Below are positions 8,709-17,218 of a stretch of 64,000 nt of DNA, piece by piece; position 1 is the stretch's first letter, and every line of letters begins with the position of its first letter. This stretch comes from JAWLCQ01 sp041687095. GTDB lineage: Bacteria > Planctomycetota > Phycisphaerae > SM23-33. A program made the position numbers and the translations under genes. The notes beneath the pieces are model-generated. The model searched no databases, was not told the DNA's origin, and saw only the letters and a program-made list of their open reading frames with translations. The stretch lies in the NCBI GenBank assembly GCA_041687095.1, contig JAWLCQ010000007.1, forward strand, positions 1-64,000, given 5' to 3'.

Positions 8709-10031
8709 CTACTTTGCGGTCCCGAACGCCTCGGCGTACCAGGCGTCCATTTCGTCGTCGCTGATGGAGGTATTGCGGCCGTCCTCGTACTCGGCGTCGA
8801 CGCGGTCGCGGATCTTGAGGAGGCGCGGGTCGTCCTTGGCGAGGTTGGTCCCGTACCGCGAGTCGATCCAATGCTTAATGCCGGCCGCTCCGGACTTGTC
8901 GGTGATGGCGACCTCGACGGGGCGGGCGAGGAGCTTGTCGGTATCGAAGGCGGTGTAGATCTCCTGGCTCTTGAGGAGCCCGTCGGCGTGGATGCCGGCC
9001 CGCGTGGTGTTAAAGCCTCGCCCGATCAGCGGGTAGTTCTCCGGGATGTCGTGCCCGATCTGCTTGGTGAAGTAGTCGGCGATCTCGCTGATGACGGGGT
9101 AGTTGACGCGCGAGTCGGTCCCGCGGAGCTGGGCGGCCTCGACGACCATGGCCTCCAGGGGCGTGTTGCCCGTGCGCTCCCCGATGCCCAGGAGGGAGCA
9201 GTTCGCCCCCGAGCAGCCGTACAGCCACGCGGTGGCGGGGTTGTTGAGGACCTTGTGGAAGTCGTTGTGCCCGTGCCATTCGAGGAGGCGCGGGGGCACG
9301 CCGGCATCGCGGACCATGGCCTGGACGATGCGGGGAACGGACCGCGGCAGGGTGGCCTGCGACCACGACACGGCGAAGCCCATGGTATCGCACAGGCGGA
9401 TCTTGACGTCCATCCCGTACTCGGCGCGGAGCTTCATGAGTTCGACGGCGAAGGGGATGACGAATCCGGGGAAGTCCGCGCGGGTGATGTCCTCGAAGTG
9501 GCAGCGGGGGATGATGCCTTCATCGAGGGCGGCGCGGGCGATGTCGACGTACTGCTGGAGGGCCTGCTTGCGCGACTTCTTCAGCTTGAGGAAGATGTGG
9601 TAGTCGCTGCAGCTCGTGAGGATGCCCGTCTCGGCGAGGCCCATCTCCTTGACCAGGCCGAAGTCCGCCTTGACCGCGCGGATCCAGCCCGTGACCTCGG
9701 GGTACTTGGCCCCGACTTCGCGGCAGCGGTCGACGGCCTCGCGGTCCTTCTTGGAGTACAGGAAGAACTCGCTCTGGCGGATCAGGCCCGTGCCCCCGTC
9801 GAGCTTGGACAGGAGCTTGTAGATGTGGACGATCTGATCCACGGTGTAGGGCGGACGGGCCTGCTGCCCATCGCGGAAGGTGGTGTCCGTGATCCAGATC
9901 TCCTCGGCGGGGGAGAGCGGAAGGGCGTCGCCCTCGAACTGCACGCGAGGGAACTCCTTGTACGGAAACATTTCCCGGTAGAGCTGGGGCTCGGGAACGT
10001 CCTGCAACGGATACATGGTCGTCTCAGTCAA
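8709..10031 (-). CDS. HMGL-like acyltransferase: isopropylmalate/homocitrate/Re-citrate synthase family
   Basis: A 440-residue TIM-barrel enzyme that condenses acetyl-CoA with a 2-oxoacid. Visible are the N-terminal DTTFRDGQQ signature (about residue 50), the metal-binding HGHND (about 253) and GIGERTGNTPLEA (about 285). There is no C-terminal LeuA regulatory domain. The segments RPPYT, GLIRQSEFFLYS and RCHFEDITRAD resemble, from memory, the branch that contains Re-citrate synthase of anaerobes, so citrate formation is a real alternative to isopropylmalate or homocitrate. Start: a TTG at 10031 lies 8-10 nt after AGGAAGGAAA, whereas the ATG at 10016 is too far from any ribosome site. A strong promoter lies at 10151-10179. 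No leucine or TCA genes are adjacent. Confidence 0.8.
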   Translation of the reverse strand: MTETTMYPLQDVPEPQLYREMFPYKEFPRVQFEGDALPLSPAEEIWITDTTFRDGQQARPPYTVDQIVHIYKLLSKLDGGTGLIRQSEFFLYSKKDREAVDRCREVGAKYPEVTGWIRAVKADFGLVKEMGLAETGILTSCSDYHIFLKLKKSRKQALQQYVDIARAALDEGIIPRCHFEDITRADFPGFVIPFAVELMKLRAEYGMDVKIRLCDTMGFAVSWSQATLPRSVPRIVQAMVRDAGVPPRLLEWHGHNDFHKVLNNPATAWLYGCSGANCSLLGIGERTGNTPLEAMVVEAAQLRGTDSRVNYPVISEIADYFTKQIGHDIPENYPLIGRGFNTTRAGIHADGLLKSQEIYTAFDTDKLLARPVEVAITDKSGAAGIKHWIDSRYGTNLAKDDPRLLKIRDRVDAEYEDGRNTSISDDEMDAWYAEAFGTAK

Positions 10032-10150
10032 TTTTGGTTTCCTTCCTCGTTTGTACCTGTCCCGGTCCGGTCGCGGGCGAGGGAGGTCGCGGGTAGACGG
10101 CTCCTTTTCCCGGACAAACCTCCGCTCGCCGACCGATTCGTAGATGGTAT

Positions 10151-10179
10151 AGTATACGCGCCTCCTCCGGCGGTAGCAA
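10151..10179 (-). promoter_or_regulatory. Promoter of the isopropylmalate/Re-citrate synthase family gene
   Basis: Read on the minus strand: -35 TTGCTA (10179-10174), 17-bp spacer, -10 TATACT (10156-10151). The -10 lies within the odd palindrome GTATAGTATAC (10147-10157). The predicted start near 10144 leaves a leader of about 113 nt before the TTG start codon at 10031. Confidence 0.65.
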
Positions 10180-10308
10180 GTGTCGCCGTACGGGGCGGGT
10201 GCAGACCCGCCGACCCCGGGAACGGGCGCCGAAGGCCGCGGGGCCCGTGGTTCCAGGGCAGGAGGGGGCGGACATGAGAACCGACAGGGCAAACGGAAAG
10301 AGATCGCG

Positions 10309-12594
10309 ATGACCGAACAGCAGAGCCCCCCCCCAGAGACCTCCGGTGCGACTCCTCGGAGATTGCTGCGCCCCCTGCTGGTGCTGCTGGGCCTGGCCGT
10401 CGTCGCCGTCGCCGTCATCCTCTCGGGCCCCAGCATCCTGCCCCCGCCCCCCGAGGAGACCGGGGAGCAGCAGGCCCAGGAGATGGGCCGCGCCTTTGAT
10501 GCCGCCCAGCCCCCGCCCACCGGCGTGGAGAAGGCGGCCGTCGACGCACTCCTGACGACCCTCGCCCAGCAGATCCGCGATGGGAAGCCCGAGCAGGCCA
10601 TGGGGGCATTCCACCTTCCACGGATGCTCCAGGAGTTCGAGCGGATGGGCATCCTCACTCGCGTCCTCGAACGCCAACGCCGCGCCTTCTCCGAGGGGCT
10701 GCAACGCGGCATCCTGCGGTCCCTGTCCCACACCGATGCCCCCATCGGATGGCGGGAGGTGGAGGTCAAGCACATCCGCCCCGCCGACCTGCCCGGGGAG
10801 ATCGTCATCTACACCCGCCACCGCTCCGAGCGCCGCAACGCCACCGCCCACTTTCGCTGGTGGCTCAAACGCACCGGCAAGCGGTGGCAGATCTACGACT
10901 ATCAGGACCTCGACAGCGGGATTCGGTTCTCGACGATGACGGGCATCCTGACGGCCGGGAAGATGGAGGCCGCCTCCGCCTGGGTTCCCGTGGCGGCCGA
11001 GGCGCTGCCGAAGGCCCTCGCGGCGGTCAACGAGACGCTGGAGTACGACGAGGCCCAGCGGCTGCTCGCGGAGGTGGCCCAGACCGACGCGCCCCCGTAC
11101 GTCCGGTCCATCGCGTGGATGTTGACGGCGTCGGTGCACGTGGGGCAGCAGCGCTACCCCGAGGCCATCGCCGCCTGCGACCGCGCCATCGCTCTCTACC
11201 GCGAGACGCCCAACCTGATGTACCTTCGCGCGGAGGCCCTGTACGGCCTGCAGCGTTACCGCGACACGATCGAGGCCGTGCAGCGCTACCAGAAGCTCGT
11301 GGGGACGGAGGCGCACAGCTCGTTCCTGCTCGGGGAGTCGTTCCGCGCCCTCGGTCACGCCGAACTGGCCGAGAACGCCTATCGCAAGGGCCTGAAGGAC
11401 GATCCCTGGTCGGAGGAGAACCTCTTCGGGCTGGGCCTCGTGCTGCCCCCGGCGCGCAAGGGGGAGATCATCGACTGCCTCGCGGCCTTCGCGAATCCGT
11501 CGGAGAGCCTGGGCCGGTTGGCCCTTCGCTTCCTCGACGCCGAGGATGACTCCGCCGTGACCGCACTGGCGCGGGCGTACCCGAAGCTGGCCCCGGAGGA
11601 CCCCAACGGGACGTACTTCGCGGCGCAGGCGCACCTGCTCCGCGAGGAGTACGAGCAGGCGGCCCGCCTCGCCCTCGCGGCGGCCGACACCCTCCCCGAC
11701 TCCAGCCGCCACGCTCCGTTCCTCCAGACGTACCTCGACGCCATGCTCGCCCTCCAGCAGCCCCTGGAGGCCTACCGGACCTGCCCCGACCGGGAGTTCG
11801 CCTTCGCCCATATCGGGCAGGTGCTCGTGGAGGCGGAGGATCCCGACCTGCTGGCCGCCCTGCTCGACGCCCACCGCGCCGCGGCGCCCGAAGATCTGCG
11901 GGTGGCCTACTTCACCGGGCAGTTGGCGCTCCTGCGGCAGGACTACCCGAAGGCCATCGGCGTACTCGTGGAGGCGTGGGGCGAGGCGCAGGAGGAGGAG
12001 CTGCGGGAGCAGTTGCGGGAGGCGGCGGTGTACGCTTTCCATCGCGGCGGGCGATCCCTCGACGCCTATCGCACTCTGCCCCCGGCCCAGCGGACGTTCG
12101 TGCAGTTGGCCAAGCTGCTCTCCGTCGCCAAGGACGCCGATACGCTCCTCGCCCTCGTCGATGCCCACCGCGCCGCCGCGCCCGACGACCCCCTCAGCGA
12201 CCTCTGGTTCGCCGAGGCCCAACGCCTCCGCGGCGAGTACGAAGCGGCGTTGCAGACCTTGGGACGCTTCCGCGAGCGGCTGGGGGGCGACCCCCACGCG
12301 TACCGCCGCCACGACTTCGTCCTCGTTCACTGCCTCGTCCGCCTGGGGCGGATGGAGGACGCGATGACCGCGGCGGCGGCGTCGACGGCCGACGACGGGG
12401 ACCCGTACTTCGAGGTCGTCGTCCACGCCGCCTCGGGGCATGTTGCGGAGACGGCCCGGCTCTTGAAGACGCTCGCCGACGCGGGCTATACCTCCGACGA
12501 GTTCTACGCGGACAGCCTCCTGGGAACGGCGTTGCGGAGCGAGCCCTTCGCCGCCGTCCGCGCGCAGTTCCCCCCGCCGGAGAAGGTGAAGTAG
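10309..12594 (+). CDS. Membrane-anchored TPR-repeat protein
   Basis: A 761-residue protein with a short cytoplasmic N-terminus, one membrane helix at about residues 23-43 (LLVLLGLAVVAVAVIL), a proline-rich linker and a long helical repeat region. Tetratricopeptide-type helices are visible from about residue 250 to the end (for example YPEAIAACDRAIALYRETP, YRDTIEAVQRYQKL). Such proteins scaffold complexes at the membrane. The ATG at 10309 follows GGAAAGAG; an upstream in-frame extension is low-complexity and unlikely. It ends 12 bp from the convergent flippase gene. No enzymatic domain is seen. Confidence 0.8.
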   Translation: MTEQQSPPPETSGATPRRLLRPLLVLLGLAVVAVAVILSGPSILPPPPEETGEQQAQEMGRAFDAAQPPPTGVEKAAVDALLTTLAQQIRDGKPEQAMGAFHLPRMLQEFERMGILTRVLERQRRAFSEGLQRGILRSLSHTDAPIGWREVEVKHIRPADLPGEIVIYTRHRSERRNATAHFRWWLKRTGKRWQIYDYQDLDSGIRFSTMTGILTAGKMEAASAWVPVAAEALPKALAAVNETLEYDEAQRLLAEVAQTDAPPYVRSIAWMLTASVHVGQQRYPEAIAACDRAIALYRETPNLMYLRAEALYGLQRYRDTIEAVQRYQKLVGTEAHSSFLLGESFRALGHAELAENAYRKGLKDDPWSEENLFGLGLVLPPARKGEIIDCLAAFANPSESLGRLALRFLDAEDDSAVTALARAYPKLAPEDPNGTYFAAQAHLLREEYEQAARLALAAADTLPDSSRHAPFLQTYLDAMLALQQPLEAYRTCPDREFAFAHIGQVLVEAEDPDLLAALLDAHRAAAPEDLRVAYFTGQLALLRQDYPKAIGVLVEAWGEAQEEELREQLREAAVYAFHRGGRSLDAYRTLPPAQRTFVQLAKLLSVAKDADTLLALVDAHRAAAPDDPLSDLWFAEAQRLRGEYEAALQTLGRFRERLGGDPHAYRRHDFVLVHCLVRLGRMEDAMTAAAASTADDGDPYFEVVVHAASGHVAETARLLKTLADAGYTSDEFYADSLLGTALRSEPFAAVRAQFPPPEKVK

Positions 12595-12606
12595 CTTCGG
12601 TGGACG

Positions 12607-14112
12607 CTACGGGCCCGCACCGGGGCGCACGGCCTGCAGGACGGTCCGCACCCACGCCCGCAGTTGGCGGGGGCGGAGCAGGCCCAGAGCGACCGTGGCG
12701 AGCAGCCACACCGGCAGCACCCCCCATCGGCCATGCGGAAGCCACACCCCCGTCGCCGCGATGACGGCGAAGACCGCGAGCGTGGCGAAGAAGGCCCGGG
12801 CCCCGACGTCGGGCAACTGCCGCCGTCCCACCACGAGCTTCCCCAGCGTGGTCCCCAGCGTGGTGGCGGCGACGAGGGCGGCCGCTCCCAGCGTGCCGTA
12901 GCGGGGGATGACGAACCAGCCCACCGCGATCAGGAGGACGTTCTTGAGCAGTTCCAGCACCGCCGCCCGCCCCGCGGCCGTCATCGCCATGAGCACCTGG
13001 TCGAGCTGCACGCTGTAGTTCTCCACCCCGACGGCGAAGGCGAGGATGAGCAGGGCGGGCAGTTCCCGGCCGTAGTCCGCCCCGAACAGCTTCGTCAGCA
13101 GCAGCCCCCCCCACGCCCAGTAGAGGGCGAACAGGAGCGTGGACACCAGGCCCAGGAACCGCGTGAGCTGCAGCAGGATGCGGACCGTCCCCCCGTGGTC
13201 CGTCGCCCCGGAGGCGGCGTCGTGGGCGATATGGGGCAGGAGGGCGGCCGAGATCGGGGCGGAGACGAACCGCGATGCGAAGGCCAGCAGGAAGCAGACG
13301 CGGAAGGTGCTGACCTGCCCGCTGGAGTGCCACGCTCCGATCAGCAGGGGCATGAGGAACGGCAGGGCGAGGATGCCCAGTTGGGGGACGTAGTAAGGCA
13401 GTGCGCGGATCACCCGCCGCACGGACGTCCCCACGGGCTCGAACCGCAGGCGCAGGCGGAAGTGCTCCTGGCGGCTGAGGCGGTAGGACAGCGGAAGGGA
13501 GACCGCCAGCGACAGCGCGAAGGCCCCGCTCCACCCGATGAAGATCCACACGGGGGCCAGGCCGGCGGCGACGCAGACGAAGACCCAGATCGTCTTACCT
13601 GCCTCGGCGATGGGGACCATGAAGAGGGTGTCGAAGAACCGCTCGAACCCCACAGCGATGGTGCGGCAGGCGCGGACGGCGGCTTGGAGGACCACCCACG
13701 TGCCCGAGATCGCCACCAGCAGGGGGGGAAGGGGCTCGCCCTCGAACAGGCGGCCGATGGGGGCGGCAAGGAGGATCATCGCCAGTCCCAGCAGCCCGGC
13801 GAGGAGGAGCGGAACCGCGATGACGGCGGAGATGGTTTCCGTGAGGCGGTGGGTGGAGGCGGCGCGGTCGCGGGCGATCTCGCGCATCCCCGCCTTGCCC
13901 GCCAGGCCCAGGTCGCTGGCGAGCATCATGAGCTGCACCACCGACGCGATCCACACCAGGCTGCCATGGAACCCCTTGCCGTACCAGCGGATGACGGCCC
14001 AGTGGGCGACGAACTGGCTGAGGTTGACGACGGCCAGCGCGATCGTGCCGTAGAGGATGTTCCCGGCCAATCGGGACGCGCGGGACGGAACTGGGTCGGC
14101 GAGGATGGCCAT
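12607..14112 (-). CDS. Polysaccharide flippase (Wzx/MATE-like, MVF superfamily)
   Basis: A 501-residue polytopic protein with about 12-14 predicted helices, matching the oligosaccharide flippase (RfbX/Wzx-like) family that moves lipid-linked sugar units across the inner membrane. It begins ILYGTIALAVVNLSQFVAHWAVIRWYG, typical of helix 1 of this family. The ATG at 14112 was chosen because it lies 5 bp downstream of the sulfotransferase stop; the frame stays open upstream without membrane character. It is the last gene of a minus-strand run with one glycosyltransferase and two sulfotransferases, so its cargo is probably a sulfated surface glycan. Confidence 0.85.
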   Translation of the reverse strand: MAILADPVPSRASRLAGNILYGTIALAVVNLSQFVAHWAVIRWYGKGFHGSLVWIASVVQLMMLASDLGLAGKAGMREIARDRAASTHRLTETISAVIAVPLLLAGLLGLAMILLAAPIGRLFEGEPLPPLLVAISGTWVVLQAAVRACRTIAVGFERFFDTLFMVPIAEAGKTIWVFVCVAAGLAPVWIFIGWSGAFALSLAVSLPLSYRLSRQEHFRLRLRFEPVGTSVRRVIRALPYYVPQLGILALPFLMPLLIGAWHSSGQVSTFRVCFLLAFASRFVSAPISAALLPHIAHDAASGATDHGGTVRILLQLTRFLGLVSTLLFALYWAWGGLLLTKLFGADYGRELPALLILAFAVGVENYSVQLDQVLMAMTAAGRAAVLELLKNVLLIAVGWFVIPRYGTLGAAALVAATTLGTTLGKLVVGRRQLPDVGARAFFATLAVFAVIAATGVWLPHGRWGVLPVWLLATVALGLLRPRQLRAWVRTVLQAVRPGAGP

Positions 14113-14117
14113 GGGGG

Positions 14118-15044
14118 TCAGGCGTTCGATCGCGGGGATGTGGCGGTCGCGGCGGACCGCCGGTCGCGGGACCAGTGCGTCAGGTCCCGCTGGAGCAGTT
14201 CGCTCAGCCGCTCGACTTCGGGGGCGAACTCCGCCTGCAGGCGCGACCGGAGTTCGGGGTCCATGGGCGGGCGCGGCTCGCGGACGGTGATGAGGTTGCG
14301 CACGCCGTTGCGGATCGCCTCGGGGATGAAGCGGCGAACGCGGTAGGTGCGGGTGAGCGGATTGTTGAACACCAGGCGCTGCATCCACCCGCTACGGACG
14401 CGCTTGTTGGCGTTGACGGCGTCGAAGGGGGGGGCGAACTCCGCATCCACGCCGAGGAACTCCAGCGTGCGGCGGTACTCGCGGGCGGTGTCGGCCTTGA
14501 AGTCGTCAAAGACGATCACGTGGACGCGCTCGCGCCCGAAGGCGTCGAGGTAGCGGCGGACCTGGTCGGTGTAGCGGACGAGGTCGCGGTAGTGCAGGGC
14601 CTGGCCCACGCGGAGGCTGTCGGGGATGTTGCGGTGGGCCTTGCGGTCGAGTTCGGCGGCGAGGGCGGCGGCGAAGTCCTGAAGGTTCTCCATGCCCATA
14701 TAGACCACCTGCGAATGCATGGAGTGCAGGACCTCCACGGGATCGCGGAGCATGATGAGGACCCGCGCGTCGGGGGAGAAGGCGCGGATCTCCGCGGCGG
14801 CGTTCCGCGAGACGAGGTAGAAGACGGAGGACTCCCCGGCGCGAAGGGCATCGCCGGCCTGGCGGAAGTAGGAGAGGTACTCCTCCTCGGTCAGCCGATC
14901 GTAGCGGATCTCCAGGTCGCTGCCGAAGAAGTGCGACTCCTTGCGGTCCGGCATGAAGATCTGGGGGTGCGCCCCCAGGTACTGGTCCATGGCGGTGGTC
15001 CCGCACTTGGGGGCCCCGACGATGAAGAAGTCCGGTCGTCTCAT
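14118..15044 (-). CDS. Sulfotransferase (PAPS-dependent)
   Basis: A 308-residue sulfotransferase. The 5-prime phosphosulfate-binding loop GAPKCGTTAMDQYL is at the extreme N-terminus, and the 3-prime phosphate-binding motif RDPVEVLHSMHSQ lies near residue 100. It should transfer sulfate from PAPS to a hydroxyl of a carbohydrate. The ATG at 15044 has GGAG six bases upstream; GTG at 15056 and ATG at 15050 are possible alternatives. It is flanked by a second sulfotransferase-like gene (30 bp upstream) and a flippase (5 bp downstream), consistent with modification of an exported glycan. Confidence 0.88.
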   Translation of the reverse strand: MRRPDFFIVGAPKCGTTAMDQYLGAHPQIFMPDRKESHFFGSDLEIRYDRLTEEEYLSYFRQAGDALRAGESSVFYLVSRNAAAEIRAFSPDARVLIMLRDPVEVLHSMHSQVVYMGMENLQDFAAALAAELDRKAHRNIPDSLRVGQALHYRDLVRYTDQVRRYLDAFGRERVHVIVFDDFKADTAREYRRTLEFLGVDAEFAPPFDAVNANKRVRSGWMQRLVFNNPLTRTYRVRRFIPEAIRNGVRNLITVREPRPPMDPELRSRLQAEFAPEVERLSELLQRDLTHWSRDRRSAATATSPRSNA

Positions 15045-15074
15045 CTGCATCTCCACGAGGTAGGCCGCATTGTA

Positions 15075-15860
15075 TCACGAATCGCGGACGGGGGGGGCGC
15101 CATGCGGGGCTCCTGCATGCGGCAGCAGGCGAGCGTACAGCGACTCGGCGTCCTGCAGCAGGGGGGCGAGGCGCGGATCGTCGAGCTGCTCGGCCACGCG
15201 GCGCTTGAGCTGCTCCTTCTCGGCGGAGGGGCGGGCGACGGTGTGCTCGCGGACCCGCGTATCGCCGCGTTCGCGGCGGTCGCTGGCCTCGACGAGGTCA
15301 AAGCATCGCCGCACGTTCTCCTCCGTGTGCTCGAAGGCGAGGAACTGCGTCCCGTACCGTTCGTTCACCCGCCGGATCACCGCCCCGAAATCGCCCGTCA
15401 CCTGCTCGAAGCTCGCCGTGACGATCCTGTCCGCGAACGGCAGCACGCGGCGGTGGAAGCGGATGTACTCCCGCAGCGCGTCGGCGGGGGGGATGTGACG
15501 CGACCGCACCAGGTATGACGCCACCGCCGACCGGGGATCCCGCAGCAGCAGGATCACCGGGATGCCCCACCGCACGCCCGCTACGATCTGCGCCGACGCG
15601 TGCAGGTGGTGCGCGATCCGCACCTCCCGCGGCTGCGCGGACTCGAAGGCTGACTTGGCGAACGTGTTCCCGCTCCGCGGGTAGCCCTCGATGACGATCT
15701 CCGTACGCGGGGTGACGGCGGCGGCGCCCTGGGAACGCCCCGTCAGCCGCAGGTACACCCGCACGGCCGGCAGGTACGCCCACGGGTGCGCCAGGAGCGT
15801 ATCGGCCACCACATGCCGCACCCGCAGCCACTGCGTCCGCAGCGGCTGTCGCACAGGCAT
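15075..15860 (-). CDS. Sulfotransferase-domain protein
   Basis: A 261-residue P-loop protein. The loop reads EGYPRSGNTFAKSAF (5-prime phosphosulfate site) and the 3-prime phosphate site is RDPRSAVASYLVRSRH, giving the sulfotransferase fold though more divergent than the neighbouring gene. A short basic N-terminus precedes it. The ATG at 15860 lies 37 bp after the glycosyltransferase stop; the reading frame extends upstream into that gene but has no family likeness there. Ribosome site is weak (AGAGAACGA). Likely a second sulfation step on the same surface glycan. Confidence 0.75.
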   Translation of the reverse strand: MPVRQPLRTQWLRVRHVVADTLLAHPWAYLPAVRVYLRLTGRSQGAAAVTPRTEIVIEGYPRSGNTFAKSAFESAQPREVRIAHHLHASAQIVAGVRWGIPVILLLRDPRSAVASYLVRSRHIPPADALREYIRFHRRVLPFADRIVTASFEQVTGDFGAVIRRVNERYGTQFLAFEHTEENVRRCFDLVEASDRRERGDTRVREHTVARPSAEKEQLKRRVAEQLDDPRLAPLLQDAESLYARLLPHAGAPHGAPPVRDS

Positions 15861-15897
15861 TTCATCGTTCTCTGGCAAGGCAGTATCCTCTTCGCTG

Positions 15898-17010
15898 TCA
15901 CCCGCCGTGGCTTCCCGGTTCTTCGGCGCAATCGCGGAGAACCTGGAGCGTGGCGCGGGCGGCGTCGGACCAGCGCCATGGCGGGCTTGAGAGAACCGTT
16001 GGGCCCTCCCGCTCGAGCGCCACGACGAGCGCCTCCGGGTCATCAAAGTCGATCTGCCACTCCGGCGGGACGCCGAGTTCGTGGAACACGGGAAGTCGGG
16101 ATGTGATCACCTTGGCTCCGAAGTGCGCTGCCTCCACCACTGGCAGCCCGTATCCTTCCGTGCGTGATGGGAAAACCACTGCCGAGGCCGCTCGATACAT
16201 CCGGCAGACGTCGTCAAACGGCAGCAGGCCCAGATGTATGACGGCGTCTGCGATGCCAAGCTCTGCAACAAGCGCTCGCAACTCGTCCCAGTAGGGTGTG
16301 CGGGCGCCCGCCAGCACTAGTACGCGGTCGAACCCCTCCCGCTGTCGCAGGCAGGCGAAGCTCCGCAACAGCGCATCGTGGCCCTTATGCTTCCAGGTCG
16401 CGGCCGGGTAGAACAGGAACGGTCTCCCCACGGGGTTCAGCGGTTCGTAGGAATCGACATCACGATCCGGAACGCCATGTGGGATCACCGCCACCCGTTC
16501 CGGCGGGACGCCGCATCGCTCCATCAGCACGTCCCGGTGATACTGCGAGATCGCCACCAAGCGGTTTGCCCTCCGCAGGGCATGTCCGTAGGAGCGAGCG
16601 CGATAGGCTCGCTCCAGACGTGAGAGCCCCTCCGGCCGGAGTATGTTCGAAAGGTCATGCACGACTACCGCGACAGGCACCGCAATGCGCTTTGGGTACA
16701 TCGACTGTTGCGGGAACAGGACGGCGTCGGGGGATGCGGAGAGAAGGGCACGCCTGGCAGTGCTGTCGTGGTAAGGCGTGAAAGCCTCCATGAGACGCTG
16801 CAAAATGACGCCCCGGTCTCCTCTCGGCAGCACGAGCGTCTGAGCTTTGTCGCACTCGATGGCATTGCGATTGTCGCGGCGGAGGATGAGAGAGGCGGAA
16901 TCTTCGGGAGGCAGGACGAGAGGCAACGCCCCGACGATGCCGCGGATGTAGGTTTCGGCGCCGCCGATGTGGCCGGGCCGGAAGTTGAGCAGACTGATCG
17001 CGAATCGCAT
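15898..17010 (-). CDS. Glycosyltransferase family 4
   Basis: A 370-residue GT-B glycosyltransferase. The N-terminal acceptor domain starts FAISLLNFRPGHIGGAETYI; the C-terminal donor domain shows YPAATWKHKGHDAL and the conserved PSRTEGYGLPVVEAAHFG, where the E-x7-E pair binds the nucleotide sugar. First gene of the flippase/sulfotransferase operon. Its codons look visibly less GC-rich than those of neighbouring genes, which may indicate transfer of this surface-glycan locus. A good minus-strand promoter lies at 17112-17140. Confidence 0.88.
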   Translation of the reverse strand: MRFAISLLNFRPGHIGGAETYIRGIVGALPLVLPPEDSASLILRRDNRNAIECDKAQTLVLPRGDRGVILQRLMEAFTPYHDSTARRALLSASPDAVLFPQQSMYPKRIAVPVAVVVHDLSNILRPEGLSRLERAYRARSYGHALRRANRLVAISQYHRDVLMERCGVPPERVAVIPHGVPDRDVDSYEPLNPVGRPFLFYPAATWKHKGHDALLRSFACLRQREGFDRVLVLAGARTPYWDELRALVAELGIADAVIHLGLLPFDDVCRMYRAASAVVFPSRTEGYGLPVVEAAHFGAKVITSRLPVFHELGVPPEWQIDFDDPEALVVALEREGPTVLSSPPWRWSDAARATLQVLRDCAEEPGSHGG

Positions 17011-17111
17011 GAGCCTACTCCGAAGGCTGACGCTTTGCCCTCTGACTCACATGAACAGCAAGCGGGATTCGCTCGCCATCCATGCCTGCCTCCGAGGCGC
17101 CGTATCTGGAA

Positions 17112-17140
17112 AACATACCATATCTTCCATCGACGGGCAA
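17112..17140 (-). promoter_or_regulatory. Promoter of the glycan operon
   Basis: On the minus strand: -35 TTGCCC (17140-17135), 17-bp spacer, -10 TATGTT (17117-17112). The predicted start is about 95 nt before the glycosyltransferase ATG at 17010. It should drive the four genes down to 12607. Confidence 0.55.
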
Positions 17141-17218
17141 CGCGGCCGACTTGACCCCTGCCGCACCTTGGGCCTCGCGGGCGGAAGGGCGCACCGCGTG
17201 GAGGGGGGGGGCGGAGGC

